Positions 12,205 to 23,617 of a DNA stretch of 64,000 nt are shown here, piece after piece. Where the stretch lies: positions 131,674,532 through 131,738,531 of the forward strand of contig NC_055996.1 of NCBI RefSeq assembly GCF_018446385.1, given 5' to 3'. The DNA comes from Zingiber officinale (lineage: Eukaryota > Streptophyta > Magnoliopsida > Zingiberales > Zingiberaceae). Below the pieces are notes generated by a model that made no database searches, was not told where the DNA came from, and saw only the letters and a program-made list of their open reading frames with translations. The position numbers and the translations under genes are program-made. Position 1 is the first letter of the stretch, and the number at the start of each line of letters is the position of its first letter.

Positions 12205-13103
12205 TGTTGGTGCAGCGAGACCAGCAAGAGGGGGGGGGGGGGGGGAATTGCCTGCAAACAAAAATACTCTCCTCAAAACTTTCAACTCAAAATAAAAGCA
12301 ACAATAAAGCAAATTAAAAATAACAGAAAAGAAAAAGGGGCTCAGCGAATTGACTTGGTTACAACCGAGACGGTTGTTAATCCAAGGCGGTTGAACAGGT
12401 GCACTAATAGAGTCTCCTTCTATGAAGGCGGAGAAGCCTTTTACACTTTGAAGGCTCTTACACGTTGCTTGGAGATGAAATATAGAGTTGATTTTCGTTC
12501 ATCGTGAATAGCTATTCGAGACCCCTTGATATAGGGGTTCCAAGACTTATCCAGTTCACCTGATCTTCGGGATCAGGATTTGACTCGACAGGGATTGGTC
12601 GACCGATCCCCAGGTTCGGTCGACCGATCAACCAATGGTTGGTTGCTGACGTGGCTACTGATGTGTCACCAATGGTTGGCTTCTGATGATAGGGGTTCGG
12701 TCGACGGATCATGGCGTCCGATTGACCGAACACTTGTCAAGTCAACTTCCCGGTTGACTTGCTCTGGTTCCGCTCGCTTGGGTGATTGCGGTCAATCGGA
12801 ATAGGGCTCATCCGAACCCAATTCCCGGCCTTCTCCTCGAGCAGTCTTCCGTCCCTGGCTTTACGTCCCTCGAACATCGTGCACGTTCTTCTCGCCCACC
12901 GGTGTACTCTTCCGTATCTCTCTCGTCCTTCGGACGCACCGAGCCCGTCGGCTCCCTTCCCGTGCCGTCCTTCTCGCTAGCTGCGTCTTCCGCTCGACTT
13001 CCTGCGCTCCTAAGCTCATGCACACTTAGACACAGGGTTCAAAAATAAACAGGACTTAACTAACTTGGTTGATCACATCAAAACAACCACGGGGGTCTAA
13101 CAA
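12205..13103 (-). repeat. 5' LTR of gag-only copia element
   Basis: 899 bp, starting TGTTGG and ending TCTAACA. It is collinear with 8946-10032 except for an absent segment equivalent to about 9352-9545, whose ends are two direct copies of GGTTCGGTCGACCGA. Confidence 0.92.
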
Positions 13104-14599
13104 AGACAAGTTTCTAAGAAGTGATTATACAGAAGATCCCCCGGTCGAACAACCAATATGCGGATGAGCTGGCTATGCTAGAAAATTCTTTATCTCCGAT
13201 CATAATAGATAAGTCAGTCAAACAAGTCTTACTGGTGGCACATATCGACCAGATGACTGGAATGACCTTCTCGAGTGATTAGAGGACGTCGTTGATAGAA
13301 TTCCTTTGATCGGGAGTCACATCGACCTTCCGGGAGGAAGCTCGTTTGCTAAAAAAAAGGGCTGGGCGATTTACCTAATCGGAGATCAGTTATATAAAAG
13401 TGCTTTCTCAAGGCCGTTATTCAAGTGTGTCGTAGCGGAATATATTGAGTACATTCTGCAAGAGGTTCACTAAGGCTCTTGCAGTACCCCATCCAAGCGG
13501 CAGATCATTGTCTAGCAAGATCCTGCTGGCCGGTACTTCTGGCCCACATTGCAAGTCAACGCCGCTCGAATGGTAGTAATTTGCCTGTCTTGCCAAAAGT
13601 ACCAAAACGTCCCGCACCAACATACTAAAGAGTTAAAAGCATCCGTCATGTTCTATCCGTTCAACTAGTGGGGCATAGATATTGTTGGACTATTTCCTAT
13701 GGCGACCAGGCAACAAAGATTCCTACTCGTGGTGGTAGATTATTTATCAAAATAGGTGTAGGCCGAACCGCTCGCCAAGATAACTGAGCATATAGTTATT
13801 AAGTTTATATGACAAAATATCCTGTGTCAATTTGGCATCCCTCTCAAGCTTGTCTCAGACAACGGAAGACAATTTATAGGGAAGATGCTCAAGGAGTGGT
13901 ATGAAGGCTACGACATCGCACATGCTTTCACTTCAGTGGCTTATTCGTAAAGCAACGGCCAGACAGAAGTCACCAAAAGGGAAATACTCAGAGAGCTTCA
14001 GGCTCGGCTCGACCAGACCAGAGGCAGTTGGGTCAATGAACTCCCAAGCGTATTGTGGGCTTATCGCATGACCCCAAGAGAGGCGATCGACATAACTCCG
14101 TTCCAGCTAGTATACAGGAGTGAGGCAGTGGTTCCAGTCGAGGTTGGAGTGGAGTCTGACCGGGTGTAAGTATACGATGGGAAAAATGCCGATCGGAGGT
14201 TCATGGAGCTCGACTTGGTGGATAATGTGCAGGATAAGGCTGTCGTTCGGGTTACAACATATCGGTAGTGCATAAAGCAAAGCTACAATCAGAGGGTGTT
14301 CCTGAGGTCATTCTAAGTCGACGACTTGGTATGGAAAAGAGTGATGTCGATCGGTGATGCCACCAAGCTAGCCCATGGGGAGGACCCTATAAAGTTATTT
14401 AGAAGCTCTGATCGGGAGCTTACTATTTGCAAGATGGGGATGGGAGAAAGCTCGAGCGACTCTGGAGTGCAAATCATCTTCAGCCCTATAGAGTCAGGTG
14501 AGAGGTGCAGAATTAAATTTAGATACACTTGTATAAACGTATATCTTGTAATTGCAGGGGAATGATAAATAAAAATCCCAAGTGTCCTAGACTCTTGTG

Positions 14600-15900
14600 C
14601 CGATCGGCCAAGTTAAAAGTCGAGCGACAACTATAAACCCTTGAGCAATGAAAATCAATAGTCAAGCGACGACTATAAACCTTTGATACAAAATTATTCA
14701 AGAAAATTACAATAGCCGAGCTGCGGCTATAAACCCTTGATACGAAATTATTCAAGAAAAGTATAATAGCCGAGCGGCGGTTATAAACCCTTGATACGAA
14801 ATTATTCAAGAAAAGTATAACAACCGAGCGACGACTATAAATCCGAGAGTCGATGAAAAGAAAAGTTGAGCGGCGACTATAAACCCTTGATATGAAATTA
14901 TTCAAGAAAAGTACAACAGCCAAGCGACTGCTATAAACCTATAGTCGATGAAAACAAAAGTCGAGCGGCAACTATAAACCCTTGAGCAATGAAAATCAAC
15001 AATCGAGTGACGACTATAAACTATTGATACGAAATTATTCAAGAAAAGTACAACAGCTGAGCGACGACTATAAATCCGAGAGTCGACAAAGTCAACAGTC
15101 GAGCGACTGCTATAAACTCGAGAGTCTACGCAAAATAAAGTCGAGTGGCGCCTATAAATCTAAAAGTCAACGAAATCAACAGCTGAGCGGTGACTATAAA
15201 CCCGAGAATTTATGCCAAATAAAGTCAAGTGGCAACTATAAACCCAAGAGTCGACGAAGTCAACAGCCAAGCGGCGGGTATAAACCCGAGAGTCTATGTC
15301 AAATAAAGTCGAGCGGCGACTATATACCTAAGAGTCGACGAAGTCAACAGCTGAGTGGCGGCTATAAACTCGAGAGTCTACGCTAAATAAAGTCCAGGGG
15401 TGACTATAAACCCAAGAGTCGACAAAGTCAACAGCTGAGCAGCGGCTATAAACCCGAGAGTCTACTCAAATAAAGTCGAGTGATAACTATAAATCCAAGA
15501 GTCAACGAAATCAATAATCAGCAACGACTATAAACCCAAGAGTTGACGAAGTCGACAGCTGAGCGACGGCTATAAACCTGAGAGTTTATGCCAAATAAAG
15601 TTGAATGACGACTATAAACCCAAGAGTCGACGAAATCAATAGTCGAGTGACGATTATAAACCTAAGAGTCGACGAAGTCAACAACTGAGCGACGGCTATA
15701 AACCCAAGAGTCTATGCCAAATAAAGTCGAGCGGCGACTATAAATTCAAGAGTCGACAAAATCAACAGTTGAGCGACAGCTATAAATCTGAGAGTCTACG
15801 CCAAATAAAGTTGAGCAATGACTATAAATCCAATAGTCATCGACAATAATCAAGCAGCTGCTATAAACTCAAAAGAAAGTTATTGGACAGTCGAGCGGCG
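14600..15900 (+). repeat. Tandem array, ~42-bp monomer in an 84-bp dimer, in gypsy 3' UTR
   Basis: After the pol stop the sequence becomes an array. The main form alternates two related 42-bp monomers, each with a GAGCGGCGRCTATAAAC-like core, one ending in a GTCGACGAAGTCAACA-like segment and the other in ACGCCAAATAAA. The left part (14620-15060) has a longer variant of about 54 bp with a GATACGAAATTATTCAAG insert. Open frames across the array are by-products of the repeat. Tat-lineage elements are known to carry tandem repeats in the untranslated region after pol. Intact spacers of an immune array are absent. Confidence 0.88.
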
Positions 15901-16259
15901 ACTGTCGACCCCAGTGTTGCAGCCGATTGGCAGATAGGATCTTCGATTAGAAAGGCAAAGAGGTCGTTCGACCTACACTGAAATGATTAATCAAGCATCT
16001 TAGCGATTAGTTACATAGAAGAGTGGAAGCATAAGGATTCACACTTAGAATATTTCTATTAGTATTACAAGACTATAAGGCAGGAAACTGGATAGCCTTA
16101 TGGGGCCGAGCGGGGATGCGCGAAAGGGCATTTGGAATATTTAACAGAAGCTGAAAAGCGCCAAACGAGCACGCGTTCATTGAGACTTAGAAGTTTTACA
16201 AAAGATCGACGGGGATTACAAGAAGCAATTTGAAATCTAGATAGACGACTAGTCAAGAT
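15901..16259. other. Spacer between tandem array and antisense ORF copy B
   Basis: About 360 bp of unique-looking gypsy 3' UTR. No coding or structural signal seen. Confidence 0.4.
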
Positions 16260-18320
16260 AATGAAGCACATCATCCAGTAGTGACTCGGTAAGCTTCTCC
16301 CTATTTATGATCTTATTGGTCAGTGCGGGAGAAAGATAGTCGTCATCCTTTAGTTGTTGAAGAGTCCCATCAATGCCACAGTTGAAGAGGCGAAGTGCCT
16401 GATTGGTGTGTATCATTGAAAGGGTCGGAACGAAGATAGTTGCGCTTGTAAACTTCAAGTCGTTCGGGCTCTTCCTCTTGGTACGTCTTGAAAGCCGCTT
16501 GGGATGCCTCCAATTCAGTTTTCAAGAAAGCCAGCTCGACATCTTTGGCGTCGAGCTGGAGCTTCATAGCCGCTTGCTCCGCAGATCGACTATCCAGTTC
16601 TGTCGCCAGACAACCTCCGCCTCCTTGAGATTTTGGCCAAGACCCGAGTCTTTTTATTTTGATGTCTAAGTCCTCGATAGCTCGGAGCTTCTTGGCGTTG
16701 GCGGAATTGATCTTAGATTCAAAACTATTGGTTTTCTTGGTAAGCCGCTCGATTTGTAGGGCTTGATCATTATTCTTGCTCCTCTCTACATTGAGCGCCC
16801 GTTCGGAGCCCATTAGTTGCTCAAAGCTCCTTTCCAGATCGGCCTTCAACTGAGTCACCTCTACAGTCAATTGCTCAAGGTGAGCCCAAGAAGTTTCTAA
16901 GGGGTCGCTTGAAACACACAGCTGTTACACTTTGTGCTCCAAGAAGGACAACCTCCAGTACATGGCCAGACTTTCAACCTAAAACTGTAATAATTATAGG
17001 TTAATGATTGACCGGTCGGGAAAGTCGCAAGTAAACATAATGGTAATATACATACTCCAATGGACTTCTGAGTGTAGCTGTTCGCGAGCTCGCTAGGAGA
17101 AATGATTGTTGCACAAGCCCGAGCATCGGCCTAGACTTGTGCCAGCGGTCCTTGAATCCTGATCTGGTGTTCTAGGGATCGTGGCTCGGTGCTATCAGGA
17201 TAGCGCCACTCGTCCGTTGGTAGATTAATGATGGTTGTTATGTGTCTCCAACAGCTCGAACCTGATGGCTCGGAGGTGGTCTGTCCTGTTGATCGGGTCA
17301 TGGGGGAGGAGCGAATAGTGGACACCTGGGCAACCGACAAGGAGGACTGGGGTGACATAAATGCGATGGGCGGCACACGTATGGTCCTCGGTGGCAGCAC
17401 GGACAATGATGGTGTCCGGTCGAGTGACAGAGGAGTAGGAGCCGTGACGATCCTCTATTCGGGAAAGGCTGGAGATGAAGTTTCACCTCGCTTGGACGAC
17501 GACTGCGAGGCAACATGGGCGGGGATCTGCAGTGCAGAGGTAGCCAAACAGGACGAACCTTCCCCTCTACGCCTCTTGCGTTGTTGGATTAAGGGCTCAC
17601 CCGAGGTTGCCGACTTCGAGGGCACCGAGATTGGCAATAGTGAAGGCCACTCGGGAGGGAGTTTAGCTGTGGCGGCCGCATCGTTGCTAGCCGCCATCCG
17701 GCTTCCACCCACCTCGCTAGCCGCTGCTTGGCTTCCCTCAGCTTCACCAGTTGAATCGCTAGATTGGTCGATTGACAATAGGCCCCGACTCTCTAACTCG
17801 GCAATGCCTTTGACATTAATCTCTGCGTTGGTGAGTCTACTTTTGCTGCTCAGGCGTGCCCTCAGCATGATTTGAGCTGCAAGAAAGGAAAATAAATTAG
17901 TTAGATTCAAAGATGGGGAGAAGAAATAAATACCTAGGGTAAAGGGCTGCAGCGTGCGGATCGGACAATACTTTAAGACACTCTCCAATAGCAGCTGATG
18001 AATTTGATATTTCTGACTGGTCAGACTGGAAGTTGCTTGGAGGTAGTTCAATCAGCTTCGATATCTCCCGAGTGATGGAGGCTTTATCACTTTCATTTGT
18101 CAGTCGGTCGGAAAGTCGGGCCGAGCAGGAAAATGAACAAAAAAAAATTAATTCTTTCTCCAATGTTTATTAGAGGATAATATTTTATCAAAAAAAAAAA
18201 TGACGCCCATTTGAATTTGAAAAAGAAAAAATCTCGACTCAGATAACTTAATAATAGAACACCCGAGTGCCATCCGCTCTTTAGACACTGAAGCACGAAG
18301 AAGACAAGATCATCCACAAA
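16260..18320 (-). pseudogene. Tat-type gypsy antisense extra ORF, copy B, decayed
   Basis: The minus strand is homologous to copy A: a region near 18170-18120 with the NKHW, FFFVHFPARPDFPTD pattern matches NKHW, FFYIRFTERSTFRTK of copy A. A 57-bp intron (17877-17933; GTATTT donor, TTGCAG acceptor) sits at the same place as the copy A intron, next to IMLRARLSSKSRL. Downstream come Ser/Ala-rich low-complexity sequence and a coiled-coil frame (16870-16370, TVEVTQLKADLERSFEQL). Stops and frameshifts interrupt it, and the part upstream of about 18320 is missing. Its position after pol and the tandem array, in opposite orientation, fits the Tat layout. Confidence 0.72.
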
Positions 18321-18394
18321 TTCTCTTCTCTGATTTCCTCTGCAAGCGCACCGTAGAAATTATGTTTCGTACGAATTTTTCTTATAGCAACACT

Positions 18395-19046
<652 letters not shown>

Positions 19047-19480
19047 TAGCAATCGGCATTGGACTACTTAGAGATGCAGCCAGATTTAGGGGCTCCCGTG
19101 AGATACCAACAAGGCAGATAGCTGAAATTTATCAATCATCATCAACCTGATCATCCACCAATGGCTCAATTGCAAATAAGTGAAAGGGTAATCGAGTTCA
19201 CATCCATTTGAACTTATCTTTTTACATACTAATTACAGAACACAACAAAAATTTAAACCTTAAGAATTGCTGGGTCCTGCCATGTAGCTTTTCTCCTGCA
19301 CGCCCTGCTTGAGTTTTTCTGTGCATCTCTACATATTGCAAACGTTTGACTATCTGGTCCTTGGCTCACTGCATACTCGTTCTAAACTTCAAGTTTCAAA
19401 GACTCCATATGAGATTCATCATCCTACAACCATAAAACAATAGTTAATCAGTCAATGAAAATTAATGCTGAGGGTATTTG
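19047..19480. other. 3' flank of the small coiled-coil gene
   Basis: Probably its 3' UTR and terminator region. No other feature seen. Confidence 0.4.
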
Positions 19481-22400
19481 CTAGGATCGTTGATGTACCA
19501 GGTGCGAGAATTGATTCAGATCTAGCAGTGTAGTAGTGCTGGGTTTTGCTGCTTCAGTTACTTTCTGATTTTTCACTTCACCAAGGGCATATAATGGTAG
19601 ATTATTGCAAGCAGAAGATGATGACAATTGATTAAATTGCTTTTTGATTCCGAAAAGGGTTGTTTGTGATGGATTTTCCAAAAAGGACAGGTATTTCTTT
19701 CCAAGGATTCTGAAAAGACAAATAATCGTCTTATACTTGAAAATTTGTTAATGAAAAAAACTGTCAGAGAGAGGATAAAACAATACTTGACTTCATTCAT
19801 GAGTCTTCGCTTCTTCTGTTTTATCAGTTCTAACTGTTTCTTCTTTGCTTCAGACTCCTGCAAAAAAGCAAATGAAAATCATGAAATAGAAAGTATTAGG
19901 AATTGGGAGCAATAGAAAAGTAATGACAACAAATCCTATGGAACAATGTAATTTGATGCCCTTCAATAGTTCAATCCAAGCAGAAGAATTCAACAAGAAT
20001 TTGAAACGAGAAGTGAAAAAAAAAGGATAGCCCGGTACACGAGCAGTGAGCATAACAAAATTTGTTGGACAGGATTAATGTTTGAATGGTTTGAGGATTT
20101 CATCTTCTTGAACAATTAATAAAAGAAGGATTGTGTCCTGCTCTTTTGTTCCTCAAGAGAATAAAAAGAGGTTTGAGTTTCAGAGGTCCACCTTGCAAAG
20201 CAATTTGTGAAGCTGATGGTACTTGAAAAAAGAGTGCAAAATTTTGAGAAAAATAGCAGCCCATCCATGATCCAAGGAATGCACATGTATATAATCAGGA
20301 ATGCTCATTGTATCTGAAGTAGTTGATGATTGGAACACGTTGATTCACTAATTGTGTTTTTTATTGCATGCATCTGTCTTTGTGGGGTTGTAGGTGCACA
20401 TTAATCAGATGATGAGATGAATAACCAATTTCGTAGTTCAAATCAAAGCTAATGTATGTGCTTGAGGAACATGCCATTCCCTTTGCAATCTATAAGTGTG
20501 CTGACTAGGTAAATAGAACTAATAAGTCTGAGGAACATGCTTTGTCCATCTATTATTTCTAACCAACTTAAACAACAGGCCAGTTGTTGTAGAGACTTGA
20601 TGAATGCTTGTCTAAGCTATTTGAAGAGCTAGAATACAATTGCTGCATAGATGATGAGATATTTAAAACAGTCCATTGAAATAAGTTCAATAAGAACATT
20701 CCACATTGCCACATCTACAACTACAAGCAATTTGGATGCACTACAGCATGTTGCTAGCACAATGAAACAAATATTCATGCTGTATTAGAGAAACAACTGC
20801 CTTGTCATATTAAAAATTGATTATGTTTCCATTCAAGACACTACCATCTGCAAACATTATTTACTTAAGTAGGTGTCCTTTTGCTCTTCATATGCATAGT
20901 CATCTCAGTCATTCCTCATTTGCTCCCCTTCAAAATCTCATATCTATTCTTCCAAAACATTGCCTTTAGATAGTGAGTCTTGCCATCTTGGAAAATGACT
21001 CTTTACCCTCATCTTACTAGCGTCCACTAGCATCCTTGCTAGCTCATTCTAATATTTGGAGCCCTAATTGTTATATTAAACTAGAACTTTCAGTATTTTG
21101 TTCTGTTCTTTAATGATCATTCAATAATGACAGTATGGCATAATTAATATAATAATAGATCAGTCAGAGTCATTTTCCATCTTTTGTTTTTTAAGTGGAA
21201 CCTAAAAATCAATTTGGCACGTTCCTTGCTATGTTCTGCAATTCTTAACTATAATGCCTGTGTTTTATCATCCACTTTTGCCACTAGATGAAAATGAATG
21301 CTACAGCAAAACCTATCTATTGTTTAGATGAGAAAGTATTGGGGAAATTATTCAATATTTTATAGGCATTTGTACTTCCATAACAGAATTCTTTCTAGCT
21401 GTTCTTTTGATGGTATTTTACAGGGTATAACACTGCTGGGATATAACTTTAAGACACATTTGTGAAGAGAGCATCAAATTCAAGATCTGGGAGAGCTAAG
21501 ATACATTTTGGCATAAAGACAAAATGGTGCAAGACAATATAGTTATGTGCCAAGATATTTACTCTTGATATTTTAGGGGAGGTTGATATACTTGGTGCAA
21601 AACTGAATGATATTTTCATGGTGAGAGGAGGACAGCTTTCTCTCGAGTAGGACACTTATGCTGGGAGGGAAAAACTCATATAGAGAGTTCAACTTTGATA
21701 CCAATTGATACAGCACTATTACTTTCACGATGAATTTTACTAACTAAAAAAAATTATTAACTGAAAAAAAAACAAATTACAAAAGGGGGGGTTGGGTCTT
21801 TTAAAGACTCCAACCCAATTAAAGTTGAAAAATAAAGCAAACTAACAGACTAAGAAATACCTACTAACCTAAAGGATTCACAACTTTGGAAATAAATGCA
21901 TATAAAATCTTACCAAACTAGAGAACTTGACCAGGCTATAGCTCCCTATCCTAAACTAGAGAGACTACCCAATATCAAAATCAAACACAAAATAAAACCA
22001 AATTTGCATCACATGCCCCCATGGTGCTGCATGACAACCTGGTGACCCAACTCATTGCACCTAATTATCTTCGTGAAAGAACAAAGCATAAGGAATTTCA
22101 TATGTGAGAAAAATTTGAATCAATAATCTTTTTAATCAGTTAAGTTAGCTGATGTATATACTATCTCTGAGGCCCCAGAAATGACAACTGTAACAATATT
22201 AGAGCACATGAATATCTGCTCCAGCTTAAAGGAGAGTTGAATGACTTCAATGTTTGAATGGGTTGTAAGAAATTCCATCTCCTTTTACACGATAAATAAG
22301 AAGGATTAAATTCTACTTTCGATACACTTGCTAACCAAATGTCCTCTCTCTCAAAAATAAAATAAAAAATAAAAATGAAGAGCCCTTAACGAATAGTAGT

Positions 22401-22644
22401 TGCATGCCAATACCATTCTTAAGCATCAAAACAGAGTGAAGGAAAATTAAGGTTCTGAGAAATCATAGAACATAGTAAAATGAGGGGGGAAAAGAGAGAA
22501 AAGTTTCACCTTTTTCAACTCCTCGTAGTCCTGCATCAGGTACTGACGCTTGAATCTTCCCCTATCAATGGTATCCTTCCCAACTCGACAACAATCCACG
22601 GCCGGTGACGCATCCACGATCGCCCTCCTCGCCTTTTTCCCCAT
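19481..22644 (-). CDS. Small basic coiled-coil plant protein, three exons, function unknown
   Basis: Exons (minus strand): 22644-22510, 19857-19787 and 19709-19481, giving 144 residues and stop TAG. Both introns are GT-AG, and exon lengths (135, 71, 229) join in frame. An upstream in-frame Met at 22695 exists; I chose the one giving MGKKARRA. Residues about 28-75 are strongly charged and predicted helical: DYEELKKESEAKKKQLE, then IKQKKRRLMNEVK, then LGKKYLSFLENPSQT. The C-terminal half is Ser/Asn-rich and probably disordered. I recall similar uncharacterised plant proteins of this plan, but no function. Intron 1 is 2.65 kb. The gene is divergent from KIN7O, with 973 bp between start codons. 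The last exon might extend by another splice. Confidence 0.7.
19858..22509 (-). other. Intron 1 of the small coiled-coil gene
   Basis: 2.65 kb, AT-rich, with no recognisable coding sequence. Short open frames here have no familiar motif. A GATACCAATTGATAC patch near 21697 faintly recalls a copia primer-binding junction but no LTR could be traced. Confidence 0.55.
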
Positions 22645-23617
22645 CCTCGCCTCGGTCTCACGGATAGAAGCGGCGACAAAAGGGAAAGGAAGCAAACCCT
22701 AAAGCGGGCCGACAAAGACGAACTCACAAGCGGAATAGAACGGATCTATTCAGAAAGAGCAGGTAATAAAGATAACAGATGGATAAGGACCAAGCAGTTT
22801 GTCGCGGATAGAGAGAGAAACCAAGGTGCGCTCTCTCTCCTCGAAGATCTGACTAGGGAATTCCCCTCTAAATCAACCCATAAAATTCCACAAGATCAAA
22901 CTGGATTTGCTCGATCAAAAGGATAATTTTTTTGAGGGGCGGGCGCCCATAAGATGTTGGATTGGTGTGAGCGAGGGAGATGAGGCAGTCCATTTGCAAG
23001 AAGACCACGGCTCCTCTCGAGACAGCTATCCCTATATCAATCTATCTCCACCCTTCGCTTCTTTATCTCTCAGCGGCTTTACACCTTCCTTTTTGCTTCT
23101 CTTCCCCGAAATAAAAATCCTGTATTGGGCCAGCTGCGGCATGGAGAAGGCGAGCGAGCGAGCATAGCCATAAAGGCAGAGATGGAGGACGTGGGTCTGG
23201 CTGCTGCTGGTGCTCCATCTGAGAGGGGATAGCTTCTGGCTCCTCCTCCTCCTGCTGGATCTAATGGTGGAGATGGTGTGGGTTGTGGGCATTTGATAGC
23301 CTTTCAAGAGGATGAAAATCCTTCTTCTGCTATTTTCCCTTTCAAATAAATAACGAAAAATCAGAAAAATTTCATTTTATTTATTTATTTTCTATATCAG
23401 TTTTGTCCAAATAAAAAGGAAAAAAAAATAATTTACAAATAATCCCAGAACAGTCATATTGGGCCGGATTTGGGCCACAGGGATTCAGCCTAACTAACAA
23501 ATACCTGGCCCACATTTCCCTGGCGCTTTCGGGCGGGAAACTAAAAACTCAATTATCTATTCATAGTCAGTGCCCAAGCCGAGTGTGCCGTCCTTACCTT
23601 TCCCTGCGCCGGCGACG
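22645..23617. promoter_or_regulatory. Divergent promoter region between the small gene and KIN7O
   Basis: It holds a perfect E2F-type site (GGCGGGAAA at 23532-23540, reverse TTTCCCGCC) 78 bp before the KIN7O start codon. TGGGCC site II elements occur at 23126-23131, 23460-23465 and 23471-23476, with one in reverse orientation at 23507-23512. E2F and site II motifs are characteristic of plant genes active in dividing cells, which suits a mitotic kinesin. No clear TATA box is near the KIN7O start. Transcription start sites are unknown. Confidence 0.65.

Larger units (their letters stand above)
8946..13103 (-). mobile_element. Non-autonomous gag-only Ty1/copia element with intact target duplication
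   Basis: Two LTRs (8946-10032 and 12205-13103) bracket a 2.2-kb interior that has a primer-binding site, gag remnants and a polypurine tract but no protease, integrase, reverse transcriptase or RNase H. The target duplication AAGAC is perfect (8941-8945 and 13104-13108). Removing the element rejoins the RNase H region of the gypsy host. Both LTRs begin TGTTGGTGCAGC and carry a poly-G tract close to the start (12 G at 8971, 16 G at 12230). Replication would have needed proteins from a full-length relative. Confidence 0.93.
7800..14501 (+). pseudogene. Ty3/gypsy (Tat-like) pol remnant, interrupted by a copia element
   Basis: Domains in order: the reverse transcriptase catalytic box as YVNDIL near 7850 (normally YVDD); the following LNPSKCLF, GIEAN and LTGRI(I)ALSRFIS blocks to about 8140; RNase H around 8640-8945 with a degraded GSS box, ATNNEGEYE and SDSQL. 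The copia insertion is at 8946-13103. Pol resumes at 13109 with the end of RNase H (IPRSNNQYADELA), then the integrase zinc finger (CLSCQKYQN), core pieces (GIDIVG, SDNGRQF, SNGQTEV) and a C-terminal end LERLWSANHLQPY before TGA at 14499-14501. Many in-frame stops and frameshifts make it dead. gag and protease are missing. Confidence 0.88.

Noticed and set aside
14982-15386. 134-residue open frame rich in Ser/Gln/Lys
   Set aside because: It is the translation of the tandem array, with the repeat period visible in the protein. No start context or independent evidence of coding.
14600-15900. Regular repeats that might look like a CRISPR array
   Set aside because: Monomers are contiguous with no unique spacers and lie in a plant retrotransposon 3' UTR.
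21690-21720. Possible copia primer-binding site in intron 1 of the small gene (GATACCAATTGATAC)
   Set aside because: Only a partial match, and no LTR ends or internal domains nearby.
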